Assembly: GCA_021773355.1 (NCBI GenBank)
Contig: JAJFKE010000047.1
Location: 211,071-275,070 of the forward strand
DNA: 64,000 nucleotides
Source: Gammaproteobacteria bacterium
GTDB lineage: Bacteria > Pseudomonadota > Gammaproteobacteria > Pseudomonadales > Pseudohongiellaceae
Reading direction: 5' to 3'
The notes below the pieces were generated by a model that was not told the origin of the DNA, ran no database searches, and saw only the letters and a list, made by a program, of their open reading frames with translations. A program made the translations under genes and the position numbers. Shown in pieces: positions 9,677-18,586 of the stretch. Position 1 is the first letter of the stretch, and each line of letters starts with the position of its first letter.

Positions 9677-10456
9677 ATGCACCCCTTGGTAAATATTGCC
9701 CTGCAAGCTGCGCGAGATGCAGCCGAGGCCCTCGCTCACAGCAGTGATCGACTAGACAGAATTAAGATAATCAATGACGACCCCTCAAATTTTTTGACCT
9801 CCATGGATTTGGAAGCAGAAAAGACAATTTTCTATCATTTAGAAAAATCCTACCCCGAACATAGTTTCCATTCGCGAGCCTCGGGCCTGCGAGAGGGTGA
9901 GAAAAAAGACACAGTCTGGCTCATAGATCCTCTTCTAGGTAATAGAAACTTTGCCACCGGTTACACGCAATTTGCTGTTTCAATAGCTTGCCAAGTTGAG
10001 GGTGTGGTTCAACACGCTGTTATCATCAACCCTCTGCTGCGAGAGGAATTCGTTGCCAGCCGCGGCGCTGGTGCACGATTGAATTCCCATCGCATTCGCG
10101 TTGGCAGACGCACGGAAATTCAGGGCAGCCTGGTCAGTCTCAATGTCGATGCCGTCCCCAGGGAGCTTGCCTTGGGCTTGCAGGGTGAAATAATGAATGC
10201 CGGAGCAAGCCCGCGAATATCCGGATGTACTGCCCTGGATATCGTTCAAACTGCTGCGGACCGAGTTCAGGGTGGCTGGGGCAGCAACGATAATAAGACC
10301 ACGCTCGCAGCCGCCAAACTCATTTTACAGGAAGCCGGCGGGCTTTTGGGTAGCGAGTCTGGTAACCCCGATCTAAACACGGCGAGTGAATTATTATTTG
10401 GAAATCCGAAAATATTCAAACAACTGAGCAAATTAAGGCAAGGCCTGTCTGACTGA
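9677..10456 (+). CDS. suhB: SuhB (inositol monophosphatase family) with degenerate active site
   Basis: A 259-aa inositol-monophosphatase-fold protein starting M-H-P-L-V-N-I-A, as in SuhB. The ATG at 9677 has an upstream AGGA; the open frame to 9506 is not conserved-looking. Divergent trmJ supports orthology to SuhB, which in E. coli joins the Nus complex for rRNA antitermination. The catalytic motifs are damaged: the E-E-S-G box reads S-R-A-S-G, D-P-L-D-G-T-x-N-F reads D-P-L-L-G-N-R-N-F, and the W-D-x-A-A-G box has lost its aspartate. Phosphatase activity is therefore unlikely, while a structural transcription role could remain (inference). Confidence 0.8.
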   Translation: MHPLVNIALQAARDAAEALAHSSDRLDRIKIINDDPSNFLTSMDLEAEKTIFYHLEKSYPEHSFHSRASGLREGEKKDTVWLIDPLLGNRNFATGYTQFAVSIACQVEGVVQHAVIINPLLREEFVASRGAGARLNSHRIRVGRRTEIQGSLVSLNVDAVPRELALGLQGEIMNAGASPRISGCTALDIVQTAADRVQGGWGSNDNKTTLAAAKLILQEAGGLLGSESGNPDLNTASELLFGNPKIFKQLSKLRQGLSD

Positions 10457-10588
10457 GCTTTGCAACTTTCTGTGTCTGCTGAAAGTTGTTCTGAAAATTC
10501 CGGTATATTAGGGAACAAGGCCACACACGTAGAGAATGCCTGCGCGTTTCTAATTGAATTGGCCGACCCAACTGGATAACTGAATTTT

Positions 10589-11974
10589 ATGTCTTCGAAT
10601 AGCAATAAACACAGTTTCAATCTGTCAGAAGGCTCCATTCAAAAATCCCTTGTCCGTATGACCACACCGATGATAATCGGTATGCTGATGCTCTTTACCT
10701 TCAGCCTGGTGGACACACTCTTCATCAGCTTTCTCGGTACAGAATCTCTTACCGCAATCAGTTTTACCTTTCCTGTAACTTTTACCATCATGAGTTTAGC
10801 AATCGGGCTGGGCATAGGTGCCTCTGCTGTGGTCGGCAAATATTTGGGCAGATCCGAATACGAAAAAGCGAAAGAAGCATCCACCGTAATCAACTACATC
10901 TCGTTACTGCTAGCCACTGCCATCGTCTTCATTTGCTGGTTCTTCATGGACGATATATTTCGTTTGATGGGTGCCAGCGAGAGACTGATGCCATCTATCA
11001 GAGAATATATGGTGGTGTGGTTTCCAGGCAGCATTATGGTGGTGTGCATAATGACCGGCAACAGCGTGTTACGAGCCTGCGGGGATACCAAGACTCCTAG
11101 CATTTTAATGGCAGGTGCAGGATTTATTAACGCGGTACTAGACCCCATTTTTATATTCGGACTTGGTCCAATACCTGCCTTGGGTATTCAAGGGGCTGCA
11201 TGGGCCACGGTAGTCGCATGGGGTGTCGGCTACTTCTATTTGATGTACCTATTGGTCATAAAGAAAGAGCTTGTGAGTCGTTCATTGCCCAGCAAGCCGG
11301 TAATGCTTACATCAGGTCGTGAAATGCTTCGCATTGGCATCCCTGCCGCCGGTGCCAATATGATGACTCCATTGGCAGCCGGGGTGATGACCGCCATCGC
11401 CGCCAGTTTTGGAGATACAGCGGTTGCAGCATTTGGTGTAGGCGCGAGATTAGAACCCATAGCCACCTTGATTATCTTGGCCATGTCTTCTTCTCTGCCA
11501 CCGCTGATCAGTCAGAATTTCGGTGCCGGAAAGATCGATCGGGTTGAGGAGGCTTACCGGCTTTCCACGAAGTTTATTTTGACTTGGCAGTTGCTTGTCT
11601 ACGGCGGCCTGGCAATCGGTGCTGGGTTGATCGCGTCGACATTTTCAGATGATCCCGAGGTGATTCAAACAATAAAACTCTTCCTATGGATTCTACCACT
11701 GGGTTATGGGATGCAAGGTATTATCATCCTCACAAACTCTTCCTTGAATGCCTTGCACCGGCCCATGTCTGCTCTGTATTTAAGTGCAATGCGCTTCTTT
11801 GTGTTCTACGTGCCACTGGCCTATGTGGGCAGTCAGCTATTTGGTTTAGTAGGATTCTTCGCCGGTGCCCTATGTGGCAATCTGATGATGGCCGCCATAT
11901 CCTGGCGCGCATTCAGGCGAGCGCTGTCGGGGGAACAGCAGGTTCTTGCAGATTCAGCGGAAAACGCCGCTTAG
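10589..11974 (+). CDS. MATE family multidrug/toxin exporter
   Basis: A 461-aa polytopic inner-membrane protein with the two-fold MATE repeat. It has S-L-V-D-T-L-F-I-S-F-L-G near residue 31, G-L-G-I-G-A-S-A-V-V-G near 73, and L-R-A-C-G-D-T-K-T-P near 166. In the second half are P-A-A-G-A-N-M-M-T-P near 252 and a conserved N-x-G-A-G stretch near 310. Members export cationic compounds against Na+ or H+. The substrate cannot be read from the sequence. It stands alone, converging on the radical SAM gene ending at 12010. Confidence 0.88.
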   Translation: MSSNSNKHSFNLSEGSIQKSLVRMTTPMIIGMLMLFTFSLVDTLFISFLGTESLTAISFTFPVTFTIMSLAIGLGIGASAVVGKYLGRSEYEKAKEASTVINYISLLLATAIVFICWFFMDDIFRLMGASERLMPSIREYMVVWFPGSIMVVCIMTGNSVLRACGDTKTPSILMAGAGFINAVLDPIFIFGLGPIPALGIQGAAWATVVAWGVGYFYLMYLLVIKKELVSRSLPSKPVMLTSGREMLRIGIPAAGANMMTPLAAGVMTAIAASFGDTAVAAFGVGARLEPIATLIILAMSSSLPPLISQNFGAGKIDRVEEAYRLSTKFILTWQLLVYGGLAIGAGLIASTFSDDPEVIQTIKLFLWILPLGYGMQGIIILTNSSLNALHRPMSALYLSAMRFFVFYVPLAYVGSQLFGLVGFFAGALCGNLMMAAISWRAFRRALSGEQQVLADSAENAA

Positions 11975-12009
11975 ATTTTATAGCGGGCTATTTAGCTCGA
12001 CATCGGCTA

Positions 12010-13602
12010 CTAACTTCGAAACAAATTCTTAACACCATCCAGGATTGAAGCGGCTTCTGGTTGTGGAACCGGTATCGTCGATTCCTCTGCAGCATCTTCA
12101 ACAAGACTAAAGCTCTTATCTTCCACCGTGGCAGCACCCGGTGAGTCATCATAATTTAACCTATTATTAGCCTGTTGAAAGGCGAACATCTGCATACAGA
12201 TTTCGTTGTAGTCTTCCGCCGTCAGCAATTCGGGACGCTCTTTCATATTGAGCGTAAATTGCTGGTCGTTGGCAGCTGATAGGTAATGCAGGTTCTTCTT
12301 GTTTGTAAGGAGCAAACCTTCTTCTTTGGCTATGTTATACAGCGGCGTTCCACGCAACGGAATATAGGGGAAAAAGAAAAAGTGTTCGGGAGCAATGGTT
12401 TGATTTAGCCTTAGAGTCTGACGCATGTTTTCAGCAGTCTCTAACGGTGCGCCAACAATATTAAAGGTCAAGCGATTAATACCTGCCTTCTTGCAATTTT
12501 CTGCGGCCTCAATGACTTGCTTGTTGGTCATCTTGCGGCCAAGCATCTTAGCTCTGAATTCTTCGTCACCGCTCTCAATGCCAAACCATATTGTATGACA
12601 GCCAGCTTCCGCCGCTGTTTTACAGAATTCTTCATTCATCACTTCGACACGAGAGTTAATCGAAAACGGTAGGCGAATCTGATCTTTATAGAGTTCAAAA
12701 AATGCTCTTACAAACTTTAGATTAGAAAGAAACAGCTCATCCCAAAATTCAAAATAACCTACACCGTATTTGTCTCTAAGACGAATCAGTTCATCCACCA
12801 TGTCTTGTGGATCGTATTTTCTAAGGAAGGTTTTCTTTGTCTTCCAACCTTCCAAGATAGGTGTATTACAACAATAGGTGCAGCGATAAGGACAGCCGCG
12901 GCCGGTCATTACCGGTAACACCAGTTTCCCTTTCGGACCAAATATTGAAGAATTGACATCCTTGAAACCATTCTCCTTCTCGAATACATCGTAGTCAGGA
13001 AACGGCAAGGAAGCCAGATCACCAATTTGATGTGCCTCTGTTTCGTAGACGGAGCCATCTATCATTTTTTCCCACATGCCATCCGCAGGACCATCTTTTG
13101 TTCCCTTCAAATGCTGAACCAAATTACCGATGGCGTACTCCCCATCACCCACACAAATATAATCTACATCGGGGTTTTCTATTGTTTGTTCCTGAGACAA
13201 CATGGCCTGATAACCGCCAATAACTAAAGGCATATCCGGCATCAACTTCTTAATTTCGGAAAAGTACGGCTCCATCGGATACCAATGTGGACTCATGATG
13301 GAAAACGCGATCACATCGGCCTCCAGTTCCTGAATCATGCGAGCATAATTTTCTGGAGTATACTTCTCAGCATCTCGTAAAATCAGAACAGGCTCCAGCA
13401 ATATTTCCACATTCGGAAAATCACGTTTCAGATAGGCTGACATACTGGCGATGGGCATGGCAATTTCATTGCCATCGGGCGAGTAAAAAGAAAACGCCAG
13501 GCGCAGTTTCTCTTTCTTCACGCTACCAAACCAGCGTGATTTGTCTTGAGGATAAGCAGCTCGCTCGGTGCTGACTGCAATAACATCTGCCTTGGAATTC
13601 AT
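12010..13602 (-). CDS. B12-binding-domain radical SAM protein
   Basis: A 530-aa protein. An N-terminal Rossmann-like cobalamin-binding domain (about residues 35-170) contains V-I-A-F-S-I-M-S and V-I-G-G-Y. It lacks the D-x-H-x-x-G lower-ligand motif, as is common in this class. The radical SAM core has C-P-Y-R-C-T-Y-C with Cys237, Cys241 and Cys244, then a long C-terminal region. The class includes methylases and ring-forming enzymes of lipids, pigments and natural products; the substrate is unknown. No biosynthetic cluster surrounds it. Confidence 0.83.
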   Translation of the reverse strand: MNSKADVIAVSTERAAYPQDKSRWFGSVKKEKLRLAFSFYSPDGNEIAMPIASMSAYLKRDFPNVEILLEPVLILRDAEKYTPENYARMIQELEADVIAFSIMSPHWYPMEPYFSEIKKLMPDMPLVIGGYQAMLSQEQTIENPDVDYICVGDGEYAIGNLVQHLKGTKDGPADGMWEKMIDGSVYETEAHQIGDLASLPFPDYDVFEKENGFKDVNSSIFGPKGKLVLPVMTGRGCPYRCTYCCNTPILEGWKTKKTFLRKYDPQDMVDELIRLRDKYGVGYFEFWDELFLSNLKFVRAFFELYKDQIRLPFSINSRVEVMNEEFCKTAAEAGCHTIWFGIESGDEEFRAKMLGRKMTNKQVIEAAENCKKAGINRLTFNIVGAPLETAENMRQTLRLNQTIAPEHFFFFPYIPLRGTPLYNIAKEEGLLLTNKKNLHYLSAANDQQFTLNMKERPELLTAEDYNEICMQMFAFQQANNRLNYDDSPGAATVEDKSFSLVEDAAEESTIPVPQPEAASILDGVKNLFRS

Positions 13603-13918
13603 AGGGTGATCCTGATTACTATATTGAGATACTCATTCGCCGAAATATTAACAGCCTGATCCTTGCTGTGATGTGATACGAAGCACTCGTGCTGTATCCA
13701 TTTGCTATCGACTGAGAAACATAAAAGTATACCAGCATCGTGCACAATTATCATGAACTGCCCCACACAAACCCTTGTAAAAATTGTGGTTAATTAATCC
13801 GCACTGGTTCAGCGGTTTCCTGTGCGTGCTGTTTGTTTTATGCTTGCCTATGCTCGGAAAGCAGGCCAGGGATTTAAGCTTTTCGAATCACAGCTATTTA
13901 CTCGGATACCCGTGCACC
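13603..13918. other. Intergenic gap between radical SAM and ydjA-like genes
   Basis: These 316 bases separate two divergent genes and so should hold both promoters. I see no repeat, terminator, RNA gene or convincing small ORF. The in-frame extension of the nitroreductase from 13784 lacks a good ribosome site and is not counted as coding. Confidence 0.5.
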
Positions 13919-14473
13919 ATGGATGCTTTAGACGCTTTACACCTGAGAAGTTCCGTACCCAAGCTCAGCGATCCACTACCCTCCCAGGTGATGCTGGACA
14001 ACATCTACAAGGCAGCATTCAGGGCAGCGGATCATGCCGTGTTGCGTCCCTGGCGCTTTCTAATTGTAAAAGGTGATGCACGGCGCCGATTAGGGGAGCT
14101 TTTTGTACAGGCAGGACTCGATGGCGATGCAGAACTGGATGACAGCGCGGTTGAGAAACTGCGCAGCAAGCCACTACGAGCACCCCTGGTTCTTGTCTGT
14201 GTCTCCAGCTATAAGCCGCACCCCAAAGTACCAGAAATAGAACAAGACCTGTCAGCCGGCGCTGCGATTCAGAACATGTTAGTCGCAGCCTTTGCACAGG
14301 GCGTAGGCGCCATGTGGCGAACCGGTTCGCTGGCCTACAACCCTGTTGTAAAAAGCGGCTTAGGACTTAGCTCGCAGGAAAAGATAATCGGCTTTCTGTA
14401 CATCGGCACCATAAACGGTGGCACCAAGCAACTTTGTGACCCAGACCTACAAAGCTGTTTTCAGGATTGGTGA
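13919..14473 (+). CDS. YdjA-like nitroreductase family protein
   Basis: A 184-aa FMN-dependent nitroreductase-fold protein, the same length as E. coli YdjA. It opens M-D-A-L-D-A-L and has R-A-x-D-H-x-x-x-x-P-W-R-F near residue 36, A-P-L-V-L-V near 90, S-A-G-A-A-I-Q-N-M near 114, and W-R-T-G and I-G-F-L-Y-I-G near the end. The start at 13919 fits the family. The upstream open frame (13784-13918) codes a hydrophobic stretch with no counterpart in YdjA and is probably untranslated. The natural substrate is unknown. Confidence 0.82.
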   Translation: MDALDALHLRSSVPKLSDPLPSQVMLDNIYKAAFRAADHAVLRPWRFLIVKGDARRRLGELFVQAGLDGDAELDDSAVEKLRSKPLRAPLVLVCVSSYKPHPKVPEIEQDLSAGAAIQNMLVAAFAQGVGAMWRTGSLAYNPVVKSGLGLSSQEKIIGFLYIGTINGGTKQLCDPDLQSCFQDW

Positions 14474-14503
14474 GCAAATTTTGAAATCTCGGGACTGTTA
14501 ACT

Positions 14504-14905
14504 ATGCCTAGTCGCAGTATCACCATACAGTGCTGGAAGTGCGGAACGAGTTTACGCAATCTGCTGCTGCCTTTTTCCCGCTATGAGGAATGCAGCACCT
14601 GCAATGCTGACCTGCACTCCTGTATTTCTTGCATGAATTATTCTGCAGGCGCCGCCGATGACTGCACTGAAGATCGAGCCGATTTTGTCCTGGACAAGGA
14701 AAAAGCCAATTTTTGTGACTTCTTCAAGGTAAATCCCAAGGCCTTTCAGAAGAAAGATGATGCTGCCGCACAGGAAGCCAAGGCTCGCCTGGCTGAACTA
14801 TTCGGAGATCAATCGGAGCCCGTCGAAGAACAGCAAGACAGCTCCCCCGCCGAAGCAGCCAAGGCGCTAGCAGAGCTGAAGCAACTATTCGGTGACGACT
14901 CATGA
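14504..14905 (+). CDS. Small cysteine-rich zinc-ribbon-like protein
   Basis: A 133-aa protein. The first 75 residues carry C-W-K-C, C-S-T-C, C-I-S-C-M-N-Y and two further cysteines (D-D-C-T-E-D, N-F-C-D-F-F), which suggests bound zinc. The C-terminal half is acidic and holds two related helices, A-R-L-A-E-L-F-G-D and A-E-L-K-Q-L-F-G-D-D, separated by a glutamine/proline-rich linker. I do not recognise a characterised family. It follows the nitroreductase by 30 bases and is probably co-transcribed with it. Confidence 0.65.
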   Translation: MPSRSITIQCWKCGTSLRNLLLPFSRYEECSTCNADLHSCISCMNYSAGAADDCTEDRADFVLDKEKANFCDFFKVNPKAFQKKDDAAAQEAKARLAELFGDQSEPVEEQQDSSPAEAAKALAELKQLFGDDS

Positions 14906-14908
14906 TTA

Positions 14909-14936
14909 TTTGGGGTCGTTAATCAGAGGGTCCCTA
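14909..14936. repeat. Solo right end of the TIR element
   Basis: The sequence TTAATCAGAGGGTCCCTA at 14919-14936 equals the right terminal repeat of the complete elements, preceded by a TTTGG-type stretch at 14909-14915. No left end or internal body is present upstream, where a coding region ends only three bases away. It is a truncated copy or an isolated end. Confidence 0.65.
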
Positions 14937-15043
14937 GAAATCTACAAAACCCCTTTCGTCCTAACTCAATAAAATCACATACCTTGTTCATTTGTGGTTC
15001 ATCTGTGCGGCGTAATATGAGCCATAACGAGAGGAGAACTGCT

Positions 15044-15637
15044 ATGACTACTGCACTAACAACAACACTTTACGCTTGCTCCCTGGTTGTAATCTTGGGA
15101 TCAAGTATGGTTAATGCCGATGACGGCCACAGTAATTACAATGCATCACACAGCTTGTTGGATATCGCTTCAGCCTATCTTCTCGATGAACCAACAGACC
15201 ACTTTGCTCGAGGTCGATCCGCTCGGTCACGGTATGAACGGGGGTTTGCAAGACATACCTCTAATCGAAATGACTCTTACGGAAATCGAAGTCATAATGA
15301 TAGTTTTGACAATAGGCATTCCGGCAGACATGGGTATGGCGAATCCAGCTATACAAGCGAACCTATTCGTGGAGGAAGTTCACGTCGAACACGCGTTATC
15401 GATAACCCTTATCCTAATCGGCCAGTAACGGGCCTTACCTTTACCGGCATCGAACATGAGGCTGTCCATGTAAAAGATGTTATATCGTATCCAAGAAAAC
15501 GGTTAATTAGCCCAAGAGGATACTCATTGAGTCTGCACCACCCTAGCAGATTTATTAGGACCAGGGGCTATATCGACTATATAAGCGTTCAAGCCAAACG
15601 TAAGGAATACTTCACAGTAACCTTTCATTACGATTAA
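15044..15637 (+). CDS. Secreted Ser/Arg/His/Tyr-rich protein of unknown function
   Basis: A 197-aa protein with an N-terminal signal peptide (about residues 1-25, ending near M-V-N-A-D-D). The ATG at 15044 has a strong GAGGAGA ribosome site. The middle section (about 65-130) is low-complexity and rich in Ser, Arg, His, Asn, Tyr and Gly. The C-terminal 70 residues look more ordered, with several basic positions, and end T-V-T-F-H-Y-D. I recognise no family. It is expected in the periplasm or outer surface. Confidence 0.6.
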   Translation: MTTALTTTLYACSLVVILGSSMVNADDGHSNYNASHSLLDIASAYLLDEPTDHFARGRSARSRYERGFARHTSNRNDSYGNRSHNDSFDNRHSGRHGYGESSYTSEPIRGGSSRRTRVIDNPYPNRPVTGLTFTGIEHEAVHVKDVISYPRKRLISPRGYSLSLHHPSRFIRTRGYIDYISVQAKRKEYFTVTFHYD

Positions 15638-15733
15638 CACAGAAGCAGCGCTCGGGTAGTCACTTTTTCAAGTGACTACCCGATATCTAGAGGCACTGCT
15701 ATACTCGCAGACGTATAATCAGAATCTATAACG

Positions 15734-16324
15734 ATGCGAACCACGGTATTTTCCACTCCACTAATTACGCCCATGCTCCGCTTTATAGCTATCCTGATAC
15801 TTAAGCTAATTGGTTGGAAGGCCGTGGGCAGCAAAGTTTCATGTCCAAAATACGTACTCATTGGCGCCCCTCATACGAGTAACTGGGATTTCCCGCTGAT
15901 GTTGCTGGTTGTCCTGGAATTAAAATTACAAGTGTATTGGATGGGCAAGCACACCTTGTTTCCTTTCCCTTTTTCTGGCCTCATGAAATGGCTGGGCGGC
16001 ATTCCAATAAACCGGGCGAAGTCGCACAACGTGGTGAACCAGATTGTCATTCAGTTCAAAAACAACGATAAATTTGTTGTGCTGGTACCACCAGAGGGAA
16101 CCAGGCGTAAAGTTGCAAGCTGGAAGACCGGTTTCTATCACATTGCCAACAATGCTGGCGTGCCCATACTCATGGGCTATGTGGACGCCGCTAAAAAGGA
16201 GGGTGGTTTAGCTGACTTCTTCCATCCTAGCGGTGACCTGGAAAAAGACATGGCAGAAATTCGAGCGTTTTATGCTACAAAGAAAGGTATACGCGCAGAA
16301 AATAGCCAGGGCCCCTCTGACTAA
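15734..16324 (+). CDS. Lysophospholipid acyltransferase (PlsC-like) family protein
   Basis: A 196-aa membrane-associated acyltransferase. It has an N-terminal hydrophobic segment, the catalytic H-x4-D box as H-T-S-N-W-D near residue 47, a G-G-I-P-I-N-R box near 88, and P-P-E-G-T-R near 117. These correspond to motifs I, II and III of glycerolipid acyltransferases. The short length and H-T-S-N-W-D variant match the compact group often annotated as 1-acyl-glycerol-3-phosphate acyltransferase-like. Its stop overlaps the stop of the convergent TetR gene by four bases. Confidence 0.8.
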   Translation: MRTTVFSTPLITPMLRFIAILILKLIGWKAVGSKVSCPKYVLIGAPHTSNWDFPLMLLVVLELKLQVYWMGKHTLFPFPFSGLMKWLGGIPINRAKSHNVVNQIVIQFKNNDKFVVLVPPEGTRRKVASWKTGFYHIANNAGVPILMGYVDAAKKEGGLADFFHPSGDLEKDMAEIRAFYATKKGIRAENSQGPSD

Positions 16325-17082
16325 GCCAGGGCCCGTTGATTCTCATTATGATTGGCTGCTTTGCTTACTTCAGTGTCACCTGAATATTGTAAACATTTCA
16401 ATAAACTTTCGAACACAAATTGCGCATAGTCCTGGGTTCCAATCTCGCGTAATTTGAACTTCCATTGTTTTAAATGCCACTGTTGCAGTTGCGCTGTAAC
16501 TTGAGAGGCTAATAATTCTGGTTGATCGCAAATAAATTGACCACTCTCTACACCAGCTTGAATAGCATCCATTAAGATCCCTTCGAAACGTAACTCCAAT
16601 TCCAAGGTCTGCTGTTGTTGGTCCCGAGGTAAACCCTTCAATTCCATAAAGCAGAAGTAATACCAGGGGCTCAATTTTTCCATGGTATAGATTTCACCGA
16701 AAACTATTGCGCGCAGGCTTTGCAGAGGTTCCAATTGATGCGTCGCCAGACCACCAATTATCTGATCAATATAATTGCGCAGCACGCCCTCGATTACCGA
16801 AGCCAGATCGTTCTTACTACCAATATATGCATACAGGCCGCCCATGCTGATACCGGCCTCACGGCTCAAATCTCTCAGACTCATCGCCTGGAAGCCTTTG
16901 GAGTTGGCTAAATCAAAGGTAGCGGAAAATATTTTCTCAAGATTGACGATGGCGATATTAGGATTTTTGATTTCCATTTTCTGTTTGTGCATGTCAAAAA
17001 CACTACGCCAAAAAGATTCCCCCTCTAAATCCCAGGCTTCACTGAAGGACTCCATACTGATTGCGACTGGCCAAGCGGGCAT
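16321..17082 (-). CDS. TetR/AcrR family transcriptional regulator
   Basis: A 253-aa regulator with a TetR helix-turn-helix at about residues 45-95 (F-D-L-A...G-F-x-A-M-S-L-R-D-L-S-R-E-A-G-I-S-M-G-G-L-Y-A-Y with phasing typical of the family). A helical ligand domain follows. There is a roughly 40-residue extension before the HTH. The ATG at 17082 has an AAGGA site about ten bases upstream, so the extension may be real. A perfect dyad lies 50 bases upstream of the gene and may be its operator. The targets are unknown. Confidence 0.82.
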   Translation of the reverse strand: MPAWPVAISMESFSEAWDLEGESFWRSVFDMHKQKMEIKNPNIAIVNLEKIFSATFDLANSKGFQAMSLRDLSREAGISMGGLYAYIGSKNDLASVIEGVLRNYIDQIIGGLATHQLEPLQSLRAIVFGEIYTMEKLSPWYYFCFMELKGLPRDQQQQTLELELRFEGILMDAIQAGVESGQFICDQPELLASQVTAQLQQWHLKQWKFKLREIGTQDYAQFVFESLLKCLQYSGDTEVSKAANHNENQRALA

Positions 17083-17132
17083 CTTGCTGTTTCCTTCTCA
17101 CTTCTTGTTTTAAATTAACCTTCCTGCAGTAT

Positions 17133-17152
17133 GGTTCCAATTAAATGGAACC
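17133..17152. promoter_or_regulatory. Inverted repeat, candidate TetR operator
   Basis: The sequence reads GGTTCCA-ATTAAA-TGGAACC: perfect seven-base arms around a six-base AT-rich spacer, lying 51 bases upstream of the TetR-family start codon. Dyads of this size and position are typical autoregulatory TetR operators. Assignment is by position only. Confidence 0.5.
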
Positions 17153-17213
17153 ACCTAAGCACCGATATCTTTCATCTCTATCTATGCCCGACTACTGCCT
17201 GCAATAGTTAAAC

Positions 17214-17253
17214 ACAAAAAAGGCTTCTATTCACATGCATAGAAGCCTTTTAG
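17214..17253 (-). terminator. Rho-independent terminator of the small secreted-protein gene
   Basis: A stem AAAAGGCTTCTAT / ATAGAAGCCTTTT with a short loop lies downstream of the minus-strand gene ending at 17296. A T-run follows on the minus strand. On the plus strand it ends TTTTAGG, so it could act both ways. Confidence 0.8.
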
Positions 17254-17295
17254 GTAGATACTTTTCTTACTTCGCTCAATCGCGGTACAGCATGC

Positions 17296-17676
17296 CTAGA
17301 GCATTGCAGCCAATCTAGCCTTGGCATCTGCGCTGGCCGTATGGTTAATACCACCCACTATCTCGGCAAGAACTTTCAATTCTGCTGGCGCTTGATCTGC
17401 CGCCATGATTTGAGCCACGGCCTCTTTCCCTTCGGCATTTGCAGAATGGCTAATATTTGCAACCGCAGTAGCCAAGGCCTTGTACCCTCGGCCCACACTA
17501 TCATCTTCTGCAATAGCCATTAAGGCAGCTTTGTCAGCATCTGATGGAAAGTGGTTCAGGTTATTAAGAATGCCAGCGATAGTCTTCTGGGCAGAAGCGT
17601 TGTCAGCCAGCGAAAACTGACTGAATACCGCGACCAATGTGATTGCGATTAATTTTCTAGTAATTGTTAATTTCAT
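17296..17676 (-). CDS. Small secreted protein with three degenerate internal repeats
   Basis: A 126-aa protein with a signal peptide ending near residues 24-29 (S-L-A-D-N-A-S-A-Q). The mature part consists of three related units built around I-L-N-N-L-N-H-F-P-S-D-A-D-K-A-A-L, V-A-N-I-S-H-S-A-N-A-E-G-K-E-A-V and V-G-G-I-N-H-T-A-S-A-D-A-K-A-R-L. Each unit is a hydrophobic residue-N/S-H turn followed by a helix. I do not recognise the family. It is likely periplasmic and monocistronic with its own terminator. Confidence 0.62.
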   Translation of the reverse strand: MKLTITRKLIAITLVAVFSQFSLADNASAQKTIAGILNNLNHFPSDADKAALMAIAEDDSVGRGYKALATAVANISHSANAEGKEAVAQIMAADQAPAELKVLAEIVGGINHTASADAKARLAAML

Positions 17677-17783
17677 AAAGGTCTCCTCTCGAGCAAACAG
17701 GAATTTGGGCGAACCACCCGAGTGTACCGCAACAAATCACATTTAAATAGATTCATGGAGCTCAGCGGAATGACGAATTGCAA

Positions 17784-18491
17784 TTAGAACCAGTAAGAGA
17801 CAATAGCTGCGCTGCCCGCAATTGCACATAGCGCCAGTGAAACTCGACGTAAGTTTTGATGAGAGATTGTATCCATAGTTCGCATGGCTAACCAGTAACC
17901 TGCTAAGGTCGCCGGCATTAGCGGTAGGGAAATCATAATATGTTGCATGCCAAAACGGCCTATACTAAAGAGCATTACCAGGGACATTAAACAGCTCACC
18001 ACGAAGAATGCGGCGAGATTCGCACGTATGTAATCGTTCTCCTGATGTTGCAATACCAAGGCCATCGGTGGACCACCAATGGAAGAACTGGTCCCCATAA
18101 ATCCGGAAAGAAATCCTGCAAAAAATAGAGATTTCGAATTCGCCTTGAAGATAATATTACTCATACTTAATCCCACTGCCACCAAAACAGAAATTCCCAA
18201 CCACAACGCCAGCGCCTGTTGATTAATCCACAGCAACAAGAAGCCACCGGCTATGGTGCCCGGCACACGACCAATGATGGCAAATTTTAATCCGCGAAAC
18301 GATATTGAACGCCAGTGACTATAAGAATTTGCCAGCGATAGTGTTAGCGCCGAAATGGTTATCGGTGCCGGTACATACAGAGGATCGATAAAGAACAGAG
18401 TCGGTGCGGCAACGATAGCCAATCCGAAACCAATTGAGCTTTGAATGAATGAGCCGACGAAGATAACCAGCGCGGCGATTGCAATTTCCAT
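17784..18491 (-). CDS. TSUP family permease (TauE/SafE-like)
   Basis: A 235-aa protein with about seven to eight hydrophobic segments. It shows the TSUP/TauE-SafE signature: G-S-F-I-Q-S-S-I-G-F-G near residue 13, P-G-T-I-A-G-G near 76, and a repeated G-F-L-S-G-F-M-G-T-S-S-S-I-G-G-P-P near 130. Family members export or import sulfite, sulfoacetate and related organosulfur anions. The substrate here is unknown. The rhodanese-like gene upstream on the same strand hints at sulfur metabolism (inference). Confidence 0.85.
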   Translation of the reverse strand: MEIAIAALVIFVGSFIQSSIGFGLAIVAAPTLFFIDPLYVPAPITISALTLSLANSYSHWRSISFRGLKFAIIGRVPGTIAGGFLLLWINQQALALWLGISVLVAVGLSMSNIIFKANSKSLFFAGFLSGFMGTSSSIGGPPMALVLQHQENDYIRANLAAFFVVSCLMSLVMLFSIGRFGMQHIMISLPLMPATLAGYWLAMRTMDTISHQNLRRVSLALCAIAGSAAIVSYWF

Positions 18492-18586
18492 AAGCGAGGA
18501 TACAAACAGTGCAACCTTCCAAAGAATAGCTGCTTGAACTAAAAAAGCGGGAAAACTCAGTGATAACTAGATGGGCGGTTAAAGTA

